Positions 36,267-45,935 are shown, counted from the first letter of the stretch. The stretch is 64,000 nucleotides of DNA from Euryarchaeota archaeon UBA557 (GCA_002503285.1 DARI01000001.1:4814-68813), one strand, 5' to 3'. Numbers and translations: made by a program. Notes: generated by a model from the sequence alone, not told the origin.

Positions 36267-37079
36267 TCACGCAATTATCTTTGTTCCAATTGTATCTCCA
36301 TCATTTATCAATTCAATTATCCGATTTGGATTTCTTCCATCTAAAAACCATACTTCACTAACATGTTTTGATATTCTTGCAGCCCTGTCTAATTTCAAAT
36401 CTATGCCTCCAGTAACATCTATATCGCTATTATGTTTAGTCTTTACAAATTTATTTTTTGACCATATTTCTAATATCTTAGCATCAGGATTTGTAGGGGG
36501 TTGGTCCATTACTCCCCCGACATCTCCTAATAAAAAAATAGTATATTTTACATCCGGAATTTCTACAGATAATCTATACATGAGATCATCTCCAGATAAG
36601 ATTCCAAATTCAAATTCGTCTTCCCTATCTACGACATCTCCAAAACATACTGGAATCACCCGATTAGATTCTTTTTCAAATATAGTGATGTCTCCCTTGA
36701 AATTCATTCCTATGCCTTTAGCCCATTTTGATGGTGGATGAACTGCTACGCGTAGATTAAGATTTTCCAGAGATTCAATGACATGACTATTTAATTCTAA
36801 CATATCTTTTCTTATTTTCTTAACTGCATTTCTTTGAGCATGTTCATTATTTCTGTCGATTCCATCTGCAATATTCATTTCCTTTGCCAAAATATGCCCG
36901 TAGGAACCCGCCCCATGTACAATTACTAAATTATAACCTTCATTTTGTATTTTCAGTATCACTTTACATACTTTATCAATCGCACTCATATTGATTGTTT
37001 TAGATTTGGACTTATCTGTAATCAAACTACCACCGAGTTTTATCACTACTCTCCCTTTACTATCCACAGAGTTTACCAA
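36267..37079 (-). CDS. ipk: Isopentenyl phosphate kinase
   Basis: An amino-acid-kinase-fold enzyme that phosphorylates isopentenyl phosphate to IPP in the archaeal mevalonate pathway. 'VVIKLGGSLITDKSK' is at the N-terminus. 'LVIVHGAGSYGHILA' contains the substrate-binding His typical of IPK rather than glutamate or uridylate kinases. 'GILSGDDLMYRL' and 'DVTGGIDLKLDRA' follow. The start codon is TTG at 37079; a GTG at 37067 is the main alternative. Length of 270 aa is normal. Its end abuts the isomerase/prenyl synthase fusion, giving consecutive pathway steps in one operon. Confidence 0.92.
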   Translation of the reverse strand: MVNSVDSKGRVVIKLGGSLITDKSKSKTINMSAIDKVCKVILKIQNEGYNLVIVHGAGSYGHILAKEMNIADGIDRNNEHAQRNAVKKIRKDMLELNSHVIESLENLNLRVAVHPPSKWAKGIGMNFKGDITIFEKESNRVIPVCFGDVVDREDEFEFGILSGDDLMYRLSVEIPDVKYTIFLLGDVGGVMDQPPTNPDAKILEIWSKNKFVKTKHNSDIDVTGGIDLKLDRAARISKHVSEVWFLDGRNPNRIIELINDGDTIGTKIIA

Positions 37080-37156
37080 GGGGTGTGTGTATTCAATATT
37101 TCCAATTTGAAATATTTATTGAACAACTTAATGTCCAATGGACCCGTGGGGACATT

Positions 37157-37480
37157 ATGGTGGAAACTAGCGATATTGTCAAATTTCAGAGATGGTTACA
37201 ATCTCAGCTAGCAGATGCTAATAATATAGATGATAAAACAGAACGTGAAAATCGAATTCTTAGATTAGATTCTGCATTGTCTGAAACAATTTACTTTAGA
37301 GAATTGCTTGAAAGTATTGGAGATGCTATAGAATCTCCATTCATGATTAGGGAAAATCCTGTACGGGAAAATGAAAAAGAAACTATCAAGGTTGAAAAGA
37401 CAGATTCCAATTCTTGCGATAAGTGTAGTGGTCAAATAGATCAGGAACTAGGCTTTTGTTTATTATGTGGCGAATATTAA
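37157..37480 (+). CDS. Small zinc-ribbon-tailed protein
   Basis: 107 residues from the ATG at 37157 (MVETSDIVKF). The N-terminal two thirds are helical and acidic. The last 22 residues hold two CxxC knuckles ('CDKCSGQ' and 'CLLCGEY') that should bind zinc. A longer reading to 37085 lies in promoter-like sequence. It is divergent from ipk and ends one base before the convergent kptA stop. Family unknown; a nucleic-acid or protein adaptor role is only a guess. Confidence 0.6.
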   Translation: MVETSDIVKFQRWLQSQLADANNIDDKTERENRILRLDSALSETIYFRELLESIGDAIESPFMIRENPVRENEKETIKVEKTDSNSCDKCSGQIDQELGFCLLCGEY

Positions 37481-37481
37481 T

Positions 37482-38174
37482 TTATTCTTCTTCATCTACC
37501 CATTTTGCTCTTGCTAAAACATATTCTGGGTGTTCATTATCTATTACTGAAAGATATTGCCCTTCTACATTTTCAGTAAGGTAAACGGTTACTCCAGCAT
37601 GCCAAATTATTTCTCCTGAGGCAACCATCCGAGCAGTGTCCACTTCTAGTATATCTGGTAATTTAAAATGTACTCTCCCAGCTTCAGCTGCAGATCTTAT
37701 TGATGCTGAAAGGTGGACGTGAGATCTATTACCTGGAGAAAGTCCGATTTCTAATAAATTTGAAGTTTCTTCAGGATTAGATGGGAAAAACAGTGAATCA
37801 GGTATGTTTTCTGTAGGTAAGTCAAGCTCTATTTCTAGGGTATGGCCGTATGTAGCTCTAATCATTATGCCTCGAACTTCATATCTTCCTTTAGGATCAG
37901 TTTCTGAAACTGCGTTAAAGTGATGAGGCCTGAGCCAATGGTACCTCTTTTCATCAGATTTCTTAAATTGCCTGATTATGTCCTTGACATCTACCCATCC
38001 GTTTATATCCATTTCTAATTCAAATTTTTCTGGAGCATGTCTCAAGATAAGGGCCAATTTTCTAGCCATGCTATTCCTTTCTCCGGTTCTCATGATGAAT
38101 TTTCCTTCTGCATTGCATGCTGGACATAATTGATCATCTGCGTAATATCCATGGTTTTGACATTCTCTAATCAT
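37482..38174 (-). CDS. kptA: RNA 2'-phosphotransferase KptA/Tpt1
   Basis: Removes an internal 2'-phosphate from spliced tRNA using NAD+. It has 'LALILRHAPEKFELEMDING' (active-site Arg-His), 'YEVRGIMIRATYGHT', 'SHVHLSASIRSAAEAGR' and a C-terminal 'WHAGVTVYLTENVEGQYLS'. The N-terminal 30 residues carry Cys and His pairs (CQNHG, CPACN), consistent with a zinc knuckle seen in some archaeal KptA. The start is ATG 38174; a GTG five codons upstream is possible. Confidence 0.92.
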   Translation of the reverse strand: MIRECQNHGYYADDQLCPACNAEGKFIMRTGERNSMARKLALILRHAPEKFELEMDINGWVDVKDIIRQFKKSDEKRYHWLRPHHFNAVSETDPKGRYEVRGIMIRATYGHTLEIELDLPTENIPDSLFFPSNPEETSNLLEIGLSPGNRSHVHLSASIRSAAEAGRVHFKLPDILEVDTARMVASGEIIWHAGVTVYLTENVEGQYLSVIDNEHPEYVLARAKWVDEEE

Positions 38175-38280
38175 AATATTACATGCCACAGGCTATCCTT
38201 TCAAATACTTCTCGGTATGGTAATTAGTTTCTATCTTAATATCGGGTAATTATTATTCATCTGTTGGTTATCGGAGGGGC

Positions 38281-39414
38281 ATGAAGGCGGTAATAGTGGA
38301 CTGGATTAGGTCTCCATTTCACAGAGCACATAAAGGAGAATTGAAAGGAATAAGGCCAGATGAAATGTCAGGTCAATTGGCAAAAGGTATTCTAGAACGC
38401 AATAATATCTCACCAGACCTCATTGATGATTTATCATTGGGATGCGCGTACCCTGAAGGCGAACAAGGGTATAATTTAGGAAGATTAGTTTCCTTTCTGG
38501 GGGGAATGCCTGATACCGTACCAGGAAGTACGATTAATAGACTATGTGGATCTTCAATGGAATCAATATTGACTGCCGCTTCCAAAATTGAAGTTGGCTG
38601 GGGAAATTGTTTCCTATGCGGTGGCGTAGAATCAATGAGTCGAATTCAAAGAAGAGGATTTAATTGGAGTCCAAGTCCAAAATTACAAAGGGATTTTCCC
38701 AATGCATATATCGGTATGGTGGAAACCGCTGAAAACGTAGCCGAAAAATGGCAAATAAGTAGAATAGATCAAGAAATATTTGCATTATCTTCTCATAATA
38801 AAGCCAATATTGCATTGAATGCAGGTAACTTCTCAGATGAAATCTTTCCAATCAAACATGACGAAGGAATTATTTCATTAGATGGTTGTATAAGGGTAAA
38901 ATCATCATTAGAATCTATGGCTAAATTATCTCCCGTTTTGGATAATGGTACATCGGTTACAGCTGCTACCTCCTCTCCTTTAACTGATGGCGCTTCTTTT
39001 ATGTTGGTATGTAGCGAAGAGTTTGCATTTATGAATGAACTAACTCCAATTGCTAGAGTTGTTTCTGGTGCTGTAATTGGATGTTCGCCTGATTTAATGG
39101 GGATAGGGCCAATTGATGCTATCAAACTTGTTCTAGAACGTGCAAATTGGAATGTTCAGGACGTAGATGTATTTGAATTAAATGAAGCTTTTTCTTCTCA
39201 AAGTCTTGCAGTCATAAGGGAATTAGGAATAGATATTTCTAAAGTTAATATCGACGGAGGTGCATTGGCAATAGGTCACCCTTTGGGTGCATCAGGAGTA
39301 AGAATAACTGGTAAAGCAGCATCAATAATGAAAAGAACTGGAAAAGATAGGGCTATTGCGTCAATGTGCATCGGCGGAGGCATGGGAATTGCTATCGCTT
39401 TGGAAAAATATTAA
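38281..39414 (+). CDS. Thiolase (acetyl-CoA C-acyltransferase)
   Basis: A complete thiolase of 377 aa. The nucleophilic cysteine is Cys89 in 'STINRLCGSSMES'. The C-terminal catalytic parts are 'FELNEAFSSQSL', 'GGALAIGHPLGASG' (His near 333) and 'SMCIGGGMGIA' (second Cys near 363). All residues for condensation or thiolysis are present. It may serve fatty-acid beta-oxidation or supply acetoacetyl-CoA. The sequence resembles FadA/PaaJ-type enzymes more than the archaeal thiolase/HMG-CoA synthase pair, which would be adjacent to a DUF35 gene. None is seen here. Confidence 0.9.
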   Translation: MKAVIVDWIRSPFHRAHKGELKGIRPDEMSGQLAKGILERNNISPDLIDDLSLGCAYPEGEQGYNLGRLVSFLGGMPDTVPGSTINRLCGSSMESILTAASKIEVGWGNCFLCGGVESMSRIQRRGFNWSPSPKLQRDFPNAYIGMVETAENVAEKWQISRIDQEIFALSSHNKANIALNAGNFSDEIFPIKHDEGIISLDGCIRVKSSLESMAKLSPVLDNGTSVTAATSSPLTDGASFMLVCSEEFAFMNELTPIARVVSGAVIGCSPDLMGIGPIDAIKLVLERANWNVQDVDVFELNEAFSSQSLAVIRELGIDISKVNIDGGALAIGHPLGASGVRITGKAASIMKRTGKDRAIASMCIGGGMGIAIALEKY

Positions 39415-39469
39415 TATCATTATTATTTAACTGCGACTAACTCTTGAAGGGCTACGGCTTCGGATATAT

Positions 39470-40660
39470 ATGGTTAAAGACACAGGAGTTCTAATTAAAG
39501 GTACTTCGCTTAATAATTCTCATATATTATTCGCTATTTCTGGAGGAATAGCAGCTACAGAATCCATTAAAATTGCAAGGGAATTACGGAGATTCCAAGC
39601 AAAAGTTACAATATTAATGTCGAAAGAAGCCGAAAAAATTATCACTCCTTTGGCAGTTTCGTGGGCCTCTGATTCTGATATCATAACTGATTGGGATCCT
39701 AAGATGAAACAATTAGAAAATTATGATGCAATTCTTGTAGCGCCTGCTACTAGAAATACAATTTCAAAACACATTCATGGCATTATGGATTCTCCTATGA
39801 TGATGGCACTATCCTCAGCAAGAGGCAGTAAAACTCCACTGTTATTTGTTCCATCAATGCATAAAGATTTATTCGATGATCCAGTCACCTCAGATTTAAT
39901 ATCAAAGTTAATAGAAGAAGGTAGTGAGGTATTATTAGAAAAGGAATATGAAGGTAAAATAAAGCAACCCGATCCAGTTAAGATAGTTGCTAAATTATGT
40001 AATACGATTAATTCTAAATTACCCAATAGAAAAAAAATAGCTATAACCCTTGGAGCCAATAGGGCAGAAATTGATTCCATACGCTCAATTATTAATACTT
40101 CATCAGGAAAAACTGGTTGGTTTTTATCGGAATACCTTTACAGGCATGGCCATGATATAACTTGTATCGTAGGGCATACAACTGCAAATCCTAGTTTCGA
40201 CCTTACCGACAATAAATACTGTCAATCACCGACTAAAATGTTGGAATCATGTATGTCCCTTGCATCTAGTGAAGATCCACCCCAAGCATGGATACATGTA
40301 GCCGCAGTATTGGATTATTATCCAAATCCAGAAGTTGGTAAGAAATCTAGTGGGGCAGATGAATGGAATATTAAACTCATAACAGGGCCTAAACACATTC
40401 CTAAATTATCTCGGTTAGTTAATGGAACTATTCGAATAGGATTTAAATTAGAATCCAATGTTTCTAATGAAAAATTGATTGAAAATGCGTCAAAACTACT
40501 AAATAATTATAATTTAAATGCAGTAATTGGAAATATTAAGGAACACATCCAAGATGATAATTTACCCAGGGGAGTAATTGTTTTACCGGATGGAATTACT
40601 AAAATATTGAAAAATAATCTTGATATGTGTTCAAATATAGAATCAATTATCAGTAATTAA
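39470..40660 (+). CDS. coaBC: CoaBC-like phosphopantothenoylcysteine synthetase/decarboxylase with altered decarboxylase site
   Basis: A bifunctional coenzyme A pathway protein by architecture. Residues 15-185 form the flavoprotein (CoaC) domain ('LFAISGGIAATESIKIAREL', 'LVAPATRNTISK', 'VPSMHKDLF'). Residues 190-396 form the CoaB ligase domain ('INTSSGKTGWFLSEYL', 'IHVAAVLDYYP', 'RIGFKLES'). In the CoaC half, the region that should carry the catalytic His reads 'WDPKMKQLENYDAIL' with no His. The later Cys loop is not recognisable, and PAMN is PSMH. The synthetase half looks intact. It may therefore be mainly the ligase. Confidence 0.82.
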   Translation: MVKDTGVLIKGTSLNNSHILFAISGGIAATESIKIARELRRFQAKVTILMSKEAEKIITPLAVSWASDSDIITDWDPKMKQLENYDAILVAPATRNTISKHIHGIMDSPMMMALSSARGSKTPLLFVPSMHKDLFDDPVTSDLISKLIEEGSEVLLEKEYEGKIKQPDPVKIVAKLCNTINSKLPNRKKIAITLGANRAEIDSIRSIINTSSGKTGWFLSEYLYRHGHDITCIVGHTTANPSFDLTDNKYCQSPTKMLESCMSLASSEDPPQAWIHVAAVLDYYPNPEVGKKSSGADEWNIKLITGPKHIPKLSRLVNGTIRIGFKLESNVSNEKLIENASKLLNNYNLNAVIGNIKEHIQDDNLPRGVIVLPDGITKILKNNLDMCSNIESIISN

Positions 40661-40710
40661 ATTAGAAATATTCCATTACATTGAAGTTTAAACCCCCATC
40701 GACAGATAAC

Positions 40711-42231
40711 ATGGTAGACCAAGGAAAGGCAAAACGTGGAATTCCACCAAAATCTGACTTTAATTCCTGGTATCCTGCCATAGTTGAAATTGCAGATTTA
40801 GTAGATAAACGGTATCCTATCAAAGGAATGGATGTTTGGAAACCTTATGGTTGGAAAGCCATGACGCTAATAGACGGCATCACCAGATCTGAAATGGATC
40901 GCACTGACCATTATGAATATAGCTTCCCTCTATTGGTTCCTGAAGACTTATTAGAAAAAGAAAACAGGTTAGTTGCTAGGTTAAAAGCAGCTAGAGATGT
41001 AGGAGTAGATCCTTCTGAATTAAGAATTGATGAAGATGATCCAGGATTCAAGAAAGAAGTATATTGGGTAAAGCATGGAGGAGATAACGAGTTAGAGGTT
41101 CCAATGTTTTTACGCCCAACTTCTGAAACTCCTATGTATACAATGTTTTCTTTATGGATAAGGAGTCATGCCGATTTGCCTCTAAAAACCTTTCAAATTG
41201 TTAACACATTTAGATATGAAACTAAACAAACTAGGTCTTTCATAAGAGTTAGGGAAATACATTTTTTTGAAGCTCATACTGTCCATAAAAATGAGGATGA
41301 TGCCACTAAACAGATTGAAGAGGATGCAAAGATGGTTCAACATATATTACATGAATTATGTTTGCCTAATATTATATCTAAAAGGCCAATATGGGATACA
41401 TTTCCTGGTGCATGGTATACAACCGCAGCTGATGTTATTATGCCAAACGGTCGTACTTTACAAGTTGGTACATATCATCACTACAGGGATCAATGGGCTA
41501 AATCTTTTGATTTGAAATATGAAGATGAAAATGGAGATAGCCAATTTTGTCACCAAACTACATTTGGAATGTCAGAAAGACTTCTTGGCGCTATAGTGGG
41601 CTTACATGGTGACGATCAAGGCCTAATATTCCCTCCTTCAGTATCTCCAATTCAAGTTATAATAATGCCTATTGCAAGTCACATAAGTGAAGATGTTATG
41701 GTTTACGCTAAGAAAATTGAGTCAGACTTACGTAAAGTAGGTATCAGAACTAAAATTGATGATAGAAATATCCGTCCAGGTACCAAACATTATGATTGGG
41801 AAATTAAAGGCGTTCCAATAAGATTAGAAATAGGTCCAAGGGATATATCCGATAATAAATGTGTAATTTCACTAAGAACTGGTGGTAAAGAATCCATTAG
41901 TTTAGACAATTTAGGAAACACAGTCTTAAATTATTTAGATTTAATTTCTAACACTCTTAGGGAAAATGCAAAAGTGATCTCCGATGGAATGATTCGTAAT
42001 CTTCCCGATTCTTCTATTGTAAATGGAGAATTAATATTTTCATCTAAAATTCAAGATGATTTAATCTATGAATTACCGTTTGATGGAAATGACTCTGATG
42101 CAGAACTCTTGGAAAAAAGCACCGGGCTAACCCTTTTGGGGGAATGTGAAAATACATATCAAGAACAATTACATTGCGTTATCACTGGAAAGTTAACTAA
42201 CAAGAAACAACATTTAGCTAAAATGTATTAA
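40711..42231 (+). CDS. proS: Prolyl-tRNA synthetase (archaeal/eukaryotic type)
   Basis: A class II synthetase of 506 aa. It has motif 1 region 'YGWKAMTLIDGI', 'FLRPTSETPMYTMFSLWIRS', motif 2 'NTFRYETKQTRSFIRVREIH', motif 3 'GMSERLLGAIVGLHGDDQG', and an anticodon-binding domain from 'VSPIQVIIMPI'. The C-terminal domain ends in an Asp/Leu-rich extension. The ATG at 40711 (MVDQGKAKRG) is preferred to a TTG ten codons upstream. It is convergent with the membrane protein at 42228 (4-bp overlap). Confidence 0.95.
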   Translation: MVDQGKAKRGIPPKSDFNSWYPAIVEIADLVDKRYPIKGMDVWKPYGWKAMTLIDGITRSEMDRTDHYEYSFPLLVPEDLLEKENRLVARLKAARDVGVDPSELRIDEDDPGFKKEVYWVKHGGDNELEVPMFLRPTSETPMYTMFSLWIRSHADLPLKTFQIVNTFRYETKQTRSFIRVREIHFFEAHTVHKNEDDATKQIEEDAKMVQHILHELCLPNIISKRPIWDTFPGAWYTTAADVIMPNGRTLQVGTYHHYRDQWAKSFDLKYEDENGDSQFCHQTTFGMSERLLGAIVGLHGDDQGLIFPPSVSPIQVIIMPIASHISEDVMVYAKKIESDLRKVGIRTKIDDRNIRPGTKHYDWEIKGVPIRLEIGPRDISDNKCVISLRTGGKESISLDNLGNTVLNYLDLISNTLRENAKVISDGMIRNLPDSSIVNGELIFSSKIQDDLIYELPFDGNDSDAELLEKSTGLTLLGECENTYQEQLHCVITGKLTNKKQHLAKMY

Positions 42232-42773
42232 TTTTTTTTGAAAAATAATCCTATTATTACCAATATTGAAGATAAACCAACGATAATCATATCTAAAATC
42301 TCAAAACTACCAGTTTGTTGCCATGTATCAATTTCATGTAGTTTTCCGAAACTATATGCATTAGTCCACACAACCTGGGTATTATTCTCTAAACATATTT
42401 CCTTCATGTTTGCTATACCTAATGAACAGAGGATTTGACCCATTCCTATGTAAATATTTACAATTATTGTCGATAATCCAAGAAGCCCTATTAAAAGAGT
42501 TATTTTTCTTCTCCGTTTTGGCCCTTCATCATTATTTTTAATTATATTTTCCATATTAGGGATAAATTCTGGCATCTCTATATCATTAAAATCAGATGTA
42601 TTTTCTTCAACATAAGAGTATGAATCAATACTCGGTCCCGAAACTCCCATTTCTTCTAATGCTTCTCTACCATATATTCGTTCAGCCAAAGTGTATAAGT
42701 GAGGATTATCATCTAACATGGCCGGATCTAGTGTACCATCTAGTAACTTCTTCATAAGGTCAGTGTCACTCAT
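42228..42773 (-). CDS. Membrane protein with N-terminal soluble segment
   Basis: 181 residues from the ATG at 42773 (MSDTDLMKKLL). About 85 polar residues with many Asp, Glu and Asn come first. 'KRRRK' and a first membrane helix follow, then a loop with two Cys and two Trp, and a final helix ending in 'FFKKN'. This predicts two transmembrane helices with both termini inside. A longer reading to 42827 overlaps the spacer after the transketolase genes. Family unknown. Confidence 0.55.
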   Translation of the reverse strand: MSDTDLMKKLLDGTLDPAMLDDNPHLYTLAERIYGREALEEMGVSGPSIDSYSYVEENTSDFNDIEMPEFIPNMENIIKNNDEGPKRRRKITLLIGLLGLSTIIVNIYIGMGQILCSLGIANMKEICLENNTQVVWTNAYSFGKLHEIDTWQQTGSFEILDMIIVGLSSILVIIGLFFKKN

Positions 42774-42833
42774 GTTAATAGGTTCTCGTGACATAACCTT
42801 CATCAAATGAACGCTTCTTAGTTTCAATCTTAA

Positions 42834-43781
42834 TCATTTACGGGCCATTGATTCTTTTGCCGCATTCACGATATCTAATGTTGTTAAATTCATAATTTCA
42901 AACAACTCTTCAGAGTCTCCACTTTCGCCAAATCTATCTTTTACTCCAATCATCTCAATCGGTACTAAATTAGTTTTAGAATTATGTTCAGCTATTGCGC
43001 TCCCTAATCCTCCAATTACCGAATGATCCTCAGCGGTTACTATGCATTTACATTTACTCGATATTGAATCTATTAATTCAGTATCAAGAGGTTTAATCGT
43101 GTGCATATCAATCACAGTAACTTTTATTCCTTCATCGTTAAGAATTTTTGCTGCTTCAATTGATTTTGAAACCATGACTCCGCAAGCCACTATGGCGACA
43201 TCATCACCACTCTTTATCACATTACCCTTGCCGATTTTTATATTCTCTTTAGTTTTTGCATCATATGTTCTTTGGACTTTATTCCTTATAGTTCGCATGT
43301 ATGATGGTCCATCTAAATTTACTAACTGCATTGTCAATTCTTCAGCCGAAAGATCATCTGAGGGATGTATAACAGTCATATTAGGTAAGGTCCTGTAAAT
43401 TGCAAGGTCTTCTATAGATTGAGCACTACTCCCATCACTTCCGGTATGAATTCCACCATGACTTCCACAAATATGAGCATTCAAACCAGGCCTTGCTATG
43501 CCATTCCTAATCTGTTCAAATCCTCTTTCAGTAAATATTGCAAAAGTACTGGCGAAAGGAATTTTTCCTGATGATGCTAATCCTGCTGCAACCAACATCA
43601 TATTTTGTTCTGCAATTCCTAGTGAGATTGTTCTATCTGGATATTCTTTTCTAAAGTGGCATGATTTAGTAGATTTCCCTAAATCGGCTTCCAATACTAT
43701 GACATCGGGATTTGCTGCTAAACGTAATAATGCATTTCCATAACCATCTCTAGATGCACCGTAAATAGACGGCGAACTCAT
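42834..43781 (-). CDS. tktB: Transketolase, C-terminal subunit
   Basis: The pyrimidine-binding and C-terminal part of a split transketolase, as in most archaea. 'LGIAEQNMMLVAAGLA' holds the glutamate that activates thiamine diphosphate. 'HGGIHTGSDGSSAQSIEDLA' follows, and the C-terminal domain has 'TAEDHSVIGGLGSAIAE'. It pairs with the N-terminal subunit, whose stop overlaps this start by 4 bp (ATGA). The complex transfers two-carbon ketol units between sugar phosphates, linking to pentose and sedoheptulose pools, which also feed gmhA. Confidence 0.93.
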   Translation of the reverse strand: MSSPSIYGASRDGYGNALLRLAANPDVIVLEADLGKSTKSCHFRKEYPDRTISLGIAEQNMMLVAAGLASSGKIPFASTFAIFTERGFEQIRNGIARPGLNAHICGSHGGIHTGSDGSSAQSIEDLAIYRTLPNMTVIHPSDDLSAEELTMQLVNLDGPSYMRTIRNKVQRTYDAKTKENIKIGKGNVIKSGDDVAIVACGVMVSKSIEAAKILNDEGIKVTVIDMHTIKPLDTELIDSISSKCKCIVTAEDHSVIGGLGSAIAEHNSKTNLVPIEMIGVKDRFGESGDSEELFEIMNLTTLDIVNAAKESMARK

Positions 43782-44593
43782 GAAAGCTCCTCCATTGCTA
43801 ATTTCAATTGTTCGTCATTCGGAGCCATGCCGTGAAAAGATGGATTATTCTCCATGAAGGAAATTCCTTTTCCCTTGATTGTATTGGCCAATATGGCCTT
43901 AGGGCGACCATTATCAATTTCTGCCCATTTGATTGATTCTATGATTTCCTTCATATTATGTCCATTTATTTCCTTTACTTCCCAACGAAATGATTTCAAT
44001 TTATTAGATAAATCTCCAATTTCCATCTGCTTTGATACAAAATCATCATTCTGAATTCTGTTTCTATCTATAATCATTTTTAAATTGCCAGCATTATGGA
44101 AATCAGCAGCCATAATAGCTTCCCATAGTTGTCCTTCTTGAGTCTCACCATCTCCAACCATTACCCATATTTTTCTATCACTATCATCTAATTTAGCTGC
44201 AAATGAACACCCTAATCCAAATGATAATCCCATACCTAAGCTACCTGCAGAAAAATCTACACCATTTGTCCATTTCATGTCAACATGGCCTTGGCAGATA
44301 GAACCCAATTTTCTAAAGCTCATAAAATCACTCTCTTCTAAAAATCCTACTTCATGAAGTATTGAGTATATTGCAGGACTTGCATGGCCTTTGCTCATAA
44401 TGAATCTATCTCTATCATCCCAATTAGGATTGTTTACATCAAAATTTAGGGATGTACCATATAATCCAGTAATCAAATCAATAGCAGATAATGATCCTCC
44501 AGGATGTCCTGCCTTAGCGGCATGTATCATTTTTACGATGTTAATTCTACATCTGTTGGCCATATTTTCCAATTCTTGGTTGCTAATAATCAT
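43778..44593 (-). CDS. tktA: Transketolase, N-terminal subunit
   Basis: The thiamine-diphosphate-binding half. It has 'HAAKAGHPGGSLSAIDLITG', 'FIMSKGHASPAIYSIL', and 'MVGDGETQEGQLWEAIM', the ThDP/Mg motif beginning GDG, followed by 'IDRNRIQND'. 271 residues is normal for the split N-half. It is upstream of the C-half with overlapping start and stop, giving 1:1 coupled synthesis. It is divergent from mqnE, with an AT-rich 120-bp spacer between the genes. Confidence 0.94.
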   Translation of the reverse strand: MIISNQELENMANRCRINIVKMIHAAKAGHPGGSLSAIDLITGLYGTSLNFDVNNPNWDDRDRFIMSKGHASPAIYSILHEVGFLEESDFMSFRKLGSICQGHVDMKWTNGVDFSAGSLGMGLSFGLGCSFAAKLDDSDRKIWVMVGDGETQEGQLWEAIMAADFHNAGNLKMIIDRNRIQNDDFVSKQMEIGDLSNKLKSFRWEVKEINGHNMKEIIESIKWAEIDNGRPKAILANTIKGKGISFMENNPSFHGMAPNDEQLKLAMEELS

Positions 44594-44717
44594 TGCGAAT
44601 ACACCTTCCCCGTATCAAACGCAGGATAGATGGCTATTGATGGTTTGCAATAAATCCATTTTTTTAATTTATTTATAGACGCACATTCAAATTACATGCT
44701 TGATTCAGCAGATAGTA

Positions 44718-45935
44718 ATGGAGGCGCAATTAAGTAATCAAGTTGAAATTTTAGATTGGAGAAGTAATTTATCTAATTTAGAAATACCCATCACTATTCA
44801 AAATAATTCTTTGTTTTTAAAATCTTTAAATACACTTATTTCAGGTGGTAGAATAAATATTTCAGATTCTTTAAAATTATATAATACTCCAGATTTAGCT
44901 GCTTTATGTTCTTTTGCAGATCTCATTAAACGATCTAGATTTGGAAATAATGTATTTTTTAATGATAACTTGCATGTAAATACTACTAACATATGCGTAC
45001 TAGCATGTCGTTTTTGTGCATTTAGAAAAGGAACAAGGCATAATGATGCTTATGAGTTATCGGCTGAAGAAGTTTTACACAGAATTGAGCCTTATTCAAA
45101 AATCATAGATGAGGTTCACTCAGTTGGAGGATTACATCCACAGTGGACTGTTGATCATTACATCGATTTATACACTAAAATTACTACCACCTATCCCCAC
45201 ATCCATGTAAAATCTTTAACAGCAGTGGAATTAAAGCATATTGCAACGAGGTCCGGTATTTCTGTTCATAAGACTTTAAAATTACTAAAAGATGCAGGCT
45301 TGAACTCAATCCCAGGAGGCGGTGCTGAAATTCTTGTGGATTCAGTAAGAGATAGAATATGCAGGGGAAAAGAAAACTCTTCAGAATATTTAGAAATTCA
45401 TGGAATTGCTCATTCATTGGGCATCCCATCTAATTGTACTATGTTATTTGGTACAGTTGAAACAGTCGAAGAAAGACTAATCCATTTAGATAAACTAAGA
45501 TTACAACAAGATATATCTTCGGGTTTCCAATGCTTTGTACCTTATCCATTTTTACCCGATAAAACGAGATTGCCAGAAGCCCAATTAGCAACTACTTCTG
45601 AAATTATAAGAGTTATAGCAATTTCTAGGATAATGTTAGACAACATTCCACACATTAAAGCATATCGAATGAATATTGGTGATTACGTAGCATCATTATC
45701 GATCAATTCTGGTGCAGATGACATCGATGGTACAGTTGGCAATGAAGAAATAATGCATGAGGCAGGTAGTAAAACTAGATTGGACTATGACAAACATGAA
45801 TTATCAAATTTAGTAACTTCATCAAATCTAACTCCAATTAAAAGGAATTCTATCTATACTAAATTTGAAGAAATATCTCCCAAGACTGCAAATTCTATCA
45901 TTATGCCATTACTTAATCAAGAGATGTCATCATGA
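44718..45935 (+). CDS. mqnE: Aminofutalosine synthase MqnE (radical SAM)
   Basis: A radical SAM enzyme of futalosine-dependent menaquinone synthesis, joining carboxyvinyl-oxybenzoate to SAM-derived adenosine. The cluster motif CxxxCxxC is at Cys93, 97 and 100 ('CVLACRFCAF'). 'VHSVGGLHPQW' and 'GLNSIPGGGAEILVDSVRDR' are closer to MqnE than to MqnC or CofH. The C-terminus has 'GADDIDGTVGNEEIMHEAG'. I used the ATG at 44718; a TTG at 44700 is possible. Its stop overlaps the mqnA ATG (ATGA). MqnC, the next radical SAM step, is not in the window. Confidence 0.9.
   Translation: MEAQLSNQVEILDWRSNLSNLEIPITIQNNSLFLKSLNTLISGGRINISDSLKLYNTPDLAALCSFADLIKRSRFGNNVFFNDNLHVNTTNICVLACRFCAFRKGTRHNDAYELSAEEVLHRIEPYSKIIDEVHSVGGLHPQWTVDHYIDLYTKITTTYPHIHVKSLTAVELKHIATRSGISVHKTLKLLKDAGLNSIPGGGAEILVDSVRDRICRGKENSSEYLEIHGIAHSLGIPSNCTMLFGTVETVEERLIHLDKLRLQQDISSGFQCFVPYPFLPDKTRLPEAQLATTSEIIRVIAISRIMLDNIPHIKAYRMNIGDYVASLSINSGADDIDGTVGNEEIMHEAGSKTRLDYDKHELSNLVTSSNLTPIKRNSIYTKFEEISPKTANSIIMPLLNQEMSS

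Noticed and set aside
42834..44593. Frameshifted transketolase
   Set aside because: The two halves are separate genes with overlapping ATGA start/stop, the normal archaeal split arrangement, not a broken gene.
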